50,059 bases of DNA from a virus. Shown here one piece after another: positions 46,863 to 50,059 of the stretch; position 1 is the stretch's first letter, and each line of letters starts with the position of its first letter. Under the pieces are notes generated by a model that searched no databases, was not told the DNA's origin, and worked only from the letters and a program-made list of their open reading frames with translations. The position numbers and the translations under genes were made by a program. The DNA lies in IMG/VR virus record IMGVR_UViG_3300011416_000002, positions 1-50,059 of that record. One strand, written 5' to 3'.

Positions 46863-48068
46863 TCAGTCTCCTCTAACCACCATTGGTTGTGTCTCTTGAA
46901 CAACCGGGGACGCTTCACTTCCGACATTTACTGGTTCCCTTTTCCTTAGGAGGGGGTTCCAACGCGACCTTTCGAACTTCGCGTTGAGCATCGCTTCCCT
47001 GATGGACGGCTCCGCTTTGCAGACTTCTTTGAAGTTACAGAACCGGCACGCGGTGCGGTTACGCGGCCAGAAATTCTGGATGGCGAACTGTTGAGCCATA
47101 GAGAGCCAGATGAGGATTTCCTTGTAGAACTCCTCCTTCCGCTCCTCACTGTGGGGATATACCCGCCAGCCGAATTTGACCCAGCCATTGCCGGCTTGCA
47201 TGGCTTCGATAGCGACACCGCTATAGGGCATATCTGCTGGAAGAGCCCTACCTGCCACGAGACCATAGAGGTCCACCTGGACGTTCGGCGCGAACTGCGA
47301 GAAGTATTGGTCATTGAGTTGGTTCTTCGTTGTCTTGTAGTCAGTGATGAAGACCTCTCCCTCCCCAGGATGGGTCTGAGGTCCATCACCCCACAGTTGC
47401 TTCACACCATCAAACCATCCTGCTACGTGGTACTTGATGCCACCAATCGTTGCAAATGGAATTCGATACTGAACCTCCACCGCCGCCTTGTGGGAACCGT
47501 CGGGATATTTCACACTGATCGGCTTGAGAGCACCGTTCTTCACCTCCTCAGCGTACCAGACGATGGCTCGCACAAGCTGTATGCGGTCCTTCACATCGGT
47601 AGCCGGCAGCCATAGCCGCTCGACGGCGGTCTTCGATCCGCAGCCACAGAAGCCCGGCGATGGCATTGGGAAGTATTTCCCCTTGTGGCTGAAGGGACAC
47701 TTAGCCGGGTTGCCCTTCTCATTCTTGAATTTGGTGAGACCCAGGCACCGCCATCCATCGACGTATTCACCGAGGGTGGGGACATTCCGTTCGGTGTCCC
47801 ATGTGCGCCCGAGGACGAGCCTCACAGCGGCGCGCACCGCCGCGTCATGCGTGTCTCCTTCCTCCATGATCCGCCTATAGAACAGCTCGACGGCCTCGCC
47901 ATAGATGGAGCCGAACTCCAAATCGACCTTCTCCTCCCTCGTTGTGTAGCCGAGGACGTTGTGAAGGTAATACTGGTGTGAGCACTCCATGAGGGACTTC
48001 AAGGAAGTTGCGTCCCACACCTGTTGGATGTGGGGCATGTCAGGATGGAATAGGGTTGGTTCGGTCAT
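46863..48068 (-). CDS. Cas4/RecB-like PD-(D/E)XK nuclease with Fe-S cluster
   Basis: 401 residues. Nuclease core: GWFDG (217-221, Asp220), FITDYKTTK (240-248, Asp243 and Lys245; the usual acid before Lys is Tyr), then QVDLYG (264-269). Four cysteines placed as in AddB/Cas4 Fe-S nucleases: Cys29 at the N-terminus and C341-X2-C344-X5-C350 at the C-terminus. Extra cysteines (124, 141, 143) in a CPFSHKGKY...FCGCG insert may bind zinc. Such enzymes resect DNA ends for recombination. The ATG overlaps the preceding TGA. Confidence 0.78.
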   Translation of the reverse strand: MTEPTLFHPDMPHIQQVWDATSLKSLMECSHQYYLHNVLGYTTREEKVDLEFGSIYGEAVELFYRRIMEEGDTHDAAVRAAVRLVLGRTWDTERNVPTLGEYVDGWRCLGLTKFKNEKGNPAKCPFSHKGKYFPMPSPGFCGCGSKTAVERLWLPATDVKDRIQLVRAIVWYAEEVKNGALKPISVKYPDGSHKAAVEVQYRIPFATIGGIKYHVAGWFDGVKQLWGDGPQTHPGEGEVFITDYKTTKNQLNDQYFSQFAPNVQVDLYGLVAGRALPADMPYSGVAIEAMQAGNGWVKFGWRVYPHSEERKEEFYKEILIWLSMAQQFAIQNFWPRNRTACRFCNFKEVCKAEPSIREAMLNAKFERSRWNPLLRKREPVNVGSEASPVVQETQPMVVRGD

Positions 48069-48625
48069 AGCGCGATCACCTCTTGGGCTTTCGATTTCTC
48101 AGCTTCGATCCTTGCCTTGGCTTCGGCCTTCTTCTTCTCCAAGCGCTCCTTCTGTTCCGGGGTCATGATGCTCCCATAAGAACTGGAGACGCTTGAAGAG
48201 ACTTTCGCTTCCTCAGCCTTGGGCGCCTTCGTCTCCTCAACCTTCGAGACGAGGACTTCCTTGGTAGCAGGCGGCCGCTTCATGATGTCGGTGAAGCCCT
48301 TGGAGAGGCTCACGATGGCCTTCTCAATGACGGCCCCCATCGCATCGCGCTCTTTCTGGCGCTTCTCAGCTTCTTCAATAAGACCTGTCGCCATTTGCCA
48401 TGCATGTTCCATTGCCCCAGGGATGACGGCTTTCTCGGTCTTCTCAGGGGCCATTGCTTCCCATGCCTTCTCTTCATCTTCGTCATCCAGGAGGTTGATG
48501 AGAGCCGCCGCTGCTTGAGCCAGCGTCTCCTTGTTGCACAGGATGGTGGGCTTAGACCGCCACCCACCGGCAGCGGCTAACACTACGTCCCACCCACCGA
48601 CTTCACTTTGCTGGATGCTGTACAC
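48065..48625 (-). CDS. Ala/Glu/Lys-rich protein (186 aa), unknown
   Basis: A GTG at 48625 is chosen because AAGGAG lies seven bases upstream. The N-terminal ~50 residues form a small domain (YSIQQSEVGGWDVVLAAAGGW). The rest is helical and charged with a Ser patch (SSSVSSSYGS) and a final coiled coil (RLEKKKAEAKARIEAEKSK). It is coupled to the nuclease gene, so an accessory role in DNA-end processing is possible. Confidence 0.6.
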   Translation of the reverse strand: MYSIQQSEVGGWDVVLAAAGGWRSKPTILCNKETLAQAAAALINLLDDEDEEKAWEAMAPEKTEKAVIPGAMEHAWQMATGLIEEAEKRQKERDAMGAVIEKAIVSLSKGFTDIMKRPPATKEVLVSKVEETKAPKAEEAKVSSSVSSSYGSIMTPEQKERLEKKKAEAKARIEAEKSKAQEVIAL

Positions 48626-49094
48626 GGTTGCGCTCCTTCTCAAAGAACTTCGTCACGGCTGCCCAATCCTTGGTGATATGGATGCGCTGTGCAAAGCCGC
48701 TCTTCAAGTGGTATCCAAAGAGGAAGAACGCCTTCACATAGGGACAAGACCGTTCAGCAGGCACCACATGGCGCGGCCGGTCGTCGATGAAGTACCGCAT
48801 GTTGAAGCTGTTGATATCGGGCCACTTCAACTCGGAGAAGTTCACATAGAGTTGGCGGCTATGTGGGATTGGGAAGTCATGCTCCTTGAGCCACTTGATG
48901 GTGTCATGCTTCCGGGTCGTGCCACACTGTGAGAGAACCCAGAACTCAAACATGTCCAAATGGGCATATAGGAACTCACGGGAGCCCTCTTGGGGCTCTC
49001 CATCGTGTTGCATGGAGGCGAGGACCCCGCCCACATCTAGGGCAAACCTAGGAAGATGAGCGATCCGTTCACTGCGCGGGTTATTCTTAGCCAT
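48603..49094 (-). CDS. HAD-like hydrolase (163 aa)
   Basis: HAD motif I is FALDVGGVLA with nucleophile Asp20 (the DxGGVL form). Motif II is FWVLSQCG (Ser55). The acidic motif IV is YFIDDRP (Asp104, Asp105). A motif III lysine may be Lys62 or Lys65. Small phage HAD proteins act as nucleotidases or polynucleotide 3'-phosphatases; the substrate is not evident. AAAGGAA precedes the start. Confidence 0.65.
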   Translation of the reverse strand: MAKNNPRSERIAHLPRFALDVGGVLASMQHDGEPQEGSREFLYAHLDMFEFWVLSQCGTTRKHDTIKWLKEHDFPIPHSRQLYVNFSELKWPDINSFNMRYFIDDRPRHVVPAERSCPYVKAFFLFGYHLKSGFAQRIHITKDWAAVTKFFEKERNRVQHPAK

Positions 49095-49106
49095 GGCACG
49101 TTCCTT

Positions 49107-49238
49107 TCAGATTGGTGGAATGCAGAGGAAGACCCATAGGATCAGGATGGAGAGCACCGTCACGGCGCCATAGGCGACGAGCGGCACCCACCACAGCTCA
49201 TAGGGGATCGGGTAACGCTTCTTCGACAACCAACTCAT
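49107..49238 (-). CDS. 43-aa single-span membrane protein
   Basis: ATG at 49238, inside the end of the upstream gene (41-base overlap), and TGA at 49107. A basic N-terminus (SWLSKKRYPIPYELWW) is followed by one long span (VPLVAYGAVTVLSILILWVF) and LCIPPI. It is like the other small membrane proteins of this block. Function unknown. Confidence 0.5.
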   Translation of the reverse strand: MSWLSKKRYPIPYELWWVPLVAYGAVTVLSILILWVFLCIPPI

Positions 49239-49425
49239 CGGATTGCATCCTCGCTTTGCGGCCCCGTGGAGCCTTTTCTTCACGGATAAACTTGGCGCGG
49301 TCCTCTCGTAGCCTCTCTATGAGGCCGTCAATCTCGCTGTCCTCAACGGAGGTCGGCGCTTTCGTGAGAGCCTTGTTGAGCGAGAGGTTCTCAGGTTCGT
49401 TGATGATTTCGTCGATGGGGTTCAT
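49198..49425 (-). CDS. Small acidic/helical protein (75 aa)
   Basis: The ATG at 49425 overlaps the TGA of the 207-residue gene (ATGA). Charged helices (SLNKALTKAP, EIDGLIERLREDRAKFIREEK) and an acidic end. No motif recognised; the coupling supports it. Confidence 0.6.
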   Translation of the reverse strand: MNPIDEIINEPENLSLNKALTKAPTSVEDSEIDGLIERLREDRAKFIREEKAPRGRKARMQSDELVVEEALPDPL

Positions 49426-50045
49426 TGCGGCACCTTTGTCCTAGCTTCCTTGATGAGCTTCGATAGATCAGCGCATGTCAGGTTGTGGCTATAGGAATGA
49501 TCGCCACACTCACATGCAAGGTTAGGCGTCACCGTGGGCTTGTGGACCGTCACATATGTGGCGTTTTTCCCACGTCCAATCTTCTTCTTGCTGTGCGTTC
49601 CTCCTGTTCTGTATTGCCAGAATTGGAACTCATTGAGCCCATCCAATAGGCCCTTCAATGCAAGTTCCAACGATAGGGCGCGGGTCTTCGCATCTATGTC
49701 TCCCTTGTAGGGAGAGACACCACCTATGTTGAACTTCAAGACCTGGAACGGGAGCTTGGCCACCCCATCATCTTGATTGATCTTCCCAATGCCGATCTCG
49801 ATTTCATCCTTGTCGATGCAGATGAAGACGCTATCCAGCGTAGCAGGGTTCCTGAAGATCACATTCATGGTGTCGAAGCGGCCATGCCTAGTGAAGTTCT
49901 TGAAGTGTCCAAAGGAGCGGGTTGAGATTGTTCCCACGAGGGTGCCATGCTTCGACCCAGATGAGTGTCCCCTTGCATACTTGAAGTAGCTCTTGGTCTT
50001 CATACCGATGTGGAAGCCAATCGATAGGGTCTTGATCTTCTTCAT
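49422..50045 (-). CDS. Unknown protein crossing the circular junction (207 aa)
   Basis: It starts at 50045 (equal to base 109 of the left copy) with ATG overlapping the TGA of the 84-residue gene. The sequence is beta-rich and basic (YFKYARGHSSGSKHGTLVG, TRHGRFDTMNVIF, CIDKDEIEIGIGKI). A CxC and a His/Cys-rich stretch lie near residues ~178-192 (ACECGDHSYSHNLTC), a possible zinc site. No family is recognised. The contig break lies within this gene only because of how the circle was opened. Confidence 0.65.
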   Translation of the reverse strand: MKKIKTLSIGFHIGMKTKSYFKYARGHSSGSKHGTLVGTISTRSFGHFKNFTRHGRFDTMNVIFRNPATLDSVFICIDKDEIEIGIGKINQDDGVAKLPFQVLKFNIGGVSPYKGDIDAKTRALSLELALKGLLDGLNEFQFWQYRTGGTHSKKKIGRGKNATYVTVHKPTVTPNLACECGDHSYSHNLTCADLSKLIKEARTKVPQ

Positions 50046-50059
50046 ATGCGCACCATGAA
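49937..50059. repeat. Terminal direct repeat, right copy
   Basis: Identical to bases 1-123; see the left copy. The two copies should be merged to close the circle. Confidence 0.95.

Overview
The window is the complete genome of a short-tailed (podovirus-like) dsDNA phage, assembled as a circle. The first 123 bases are repeated exactly at the end, so the unique genome is 49,936 bp. The host is probably an alphaproteobacterium. The evidence is two perfect TTAA-N7-TTAA boxes (the binding consensus of CtrA, the alphaproteobacterial cell-cycle regulator) upstream of the leftward genes, and a small protein of a cysteine-rich exported type that I associate with alphaproteobacteria. I see no integrase, repressor, tape-measure, tail-sheath or RNA polymerase gene. 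That fits a virulent podovirus that uses host RNA polymerase.

The layout is two converging gene blocks that leave a control region of about 970 bp at 5099-6067. Rightward (6068-36690): a RepA-like replicative ATPase, terminase small and large subunits, portal, scaffold, a tRNA-like element, major capsid protein, several small head proteins, head-tail adaptor, a tail hub with a nested LamG domain, a beta-helix tailspike, a 1736-residue repeat-rich fibre, a two-domain endolysin with membrane anchor, a membrane protein, a series of internal virion (DNA ejection) proteins, and a holin candidate.

Leftward (from 5098 down to 1, across the circular junction to 50045, and on to 36687): small early membrane peptides, a 770-residue protein with a PEP-utiliser-like swivelling-histidine segment, a WPD/CX5R protein phosphatase, small unknowns, a HAD-like hydrolase, a Cas4-like Fe-S nuclease, a Sak4-like ATPase, a family A DNA polymerase in two separated pieces, an HTH protein, a metallophosphoesterase, a DUF7220-like membrane protein and a dATP/dGTP diphosphohydrolase-like protein. 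Most leftward genes overlap by 1-8 bases (ATGA, GTGA), so the block reads as one translationally coupled operon broken by a few intrinsic terminators. The two blocks meet tail to tail with overlapping stop codons at 36687-36690.

The least ordinary parts are these. The polymerase is cut inside its proofreading domain by a six-gene cassette. A phosphatase gene is coupled to a phosphohistidine-like protein gene. CtrA-type boxes sit at both leftward promoter regions. A tRNA-like element just upstream of the capsid gene carries an extra hairpin in its anticodon loop.
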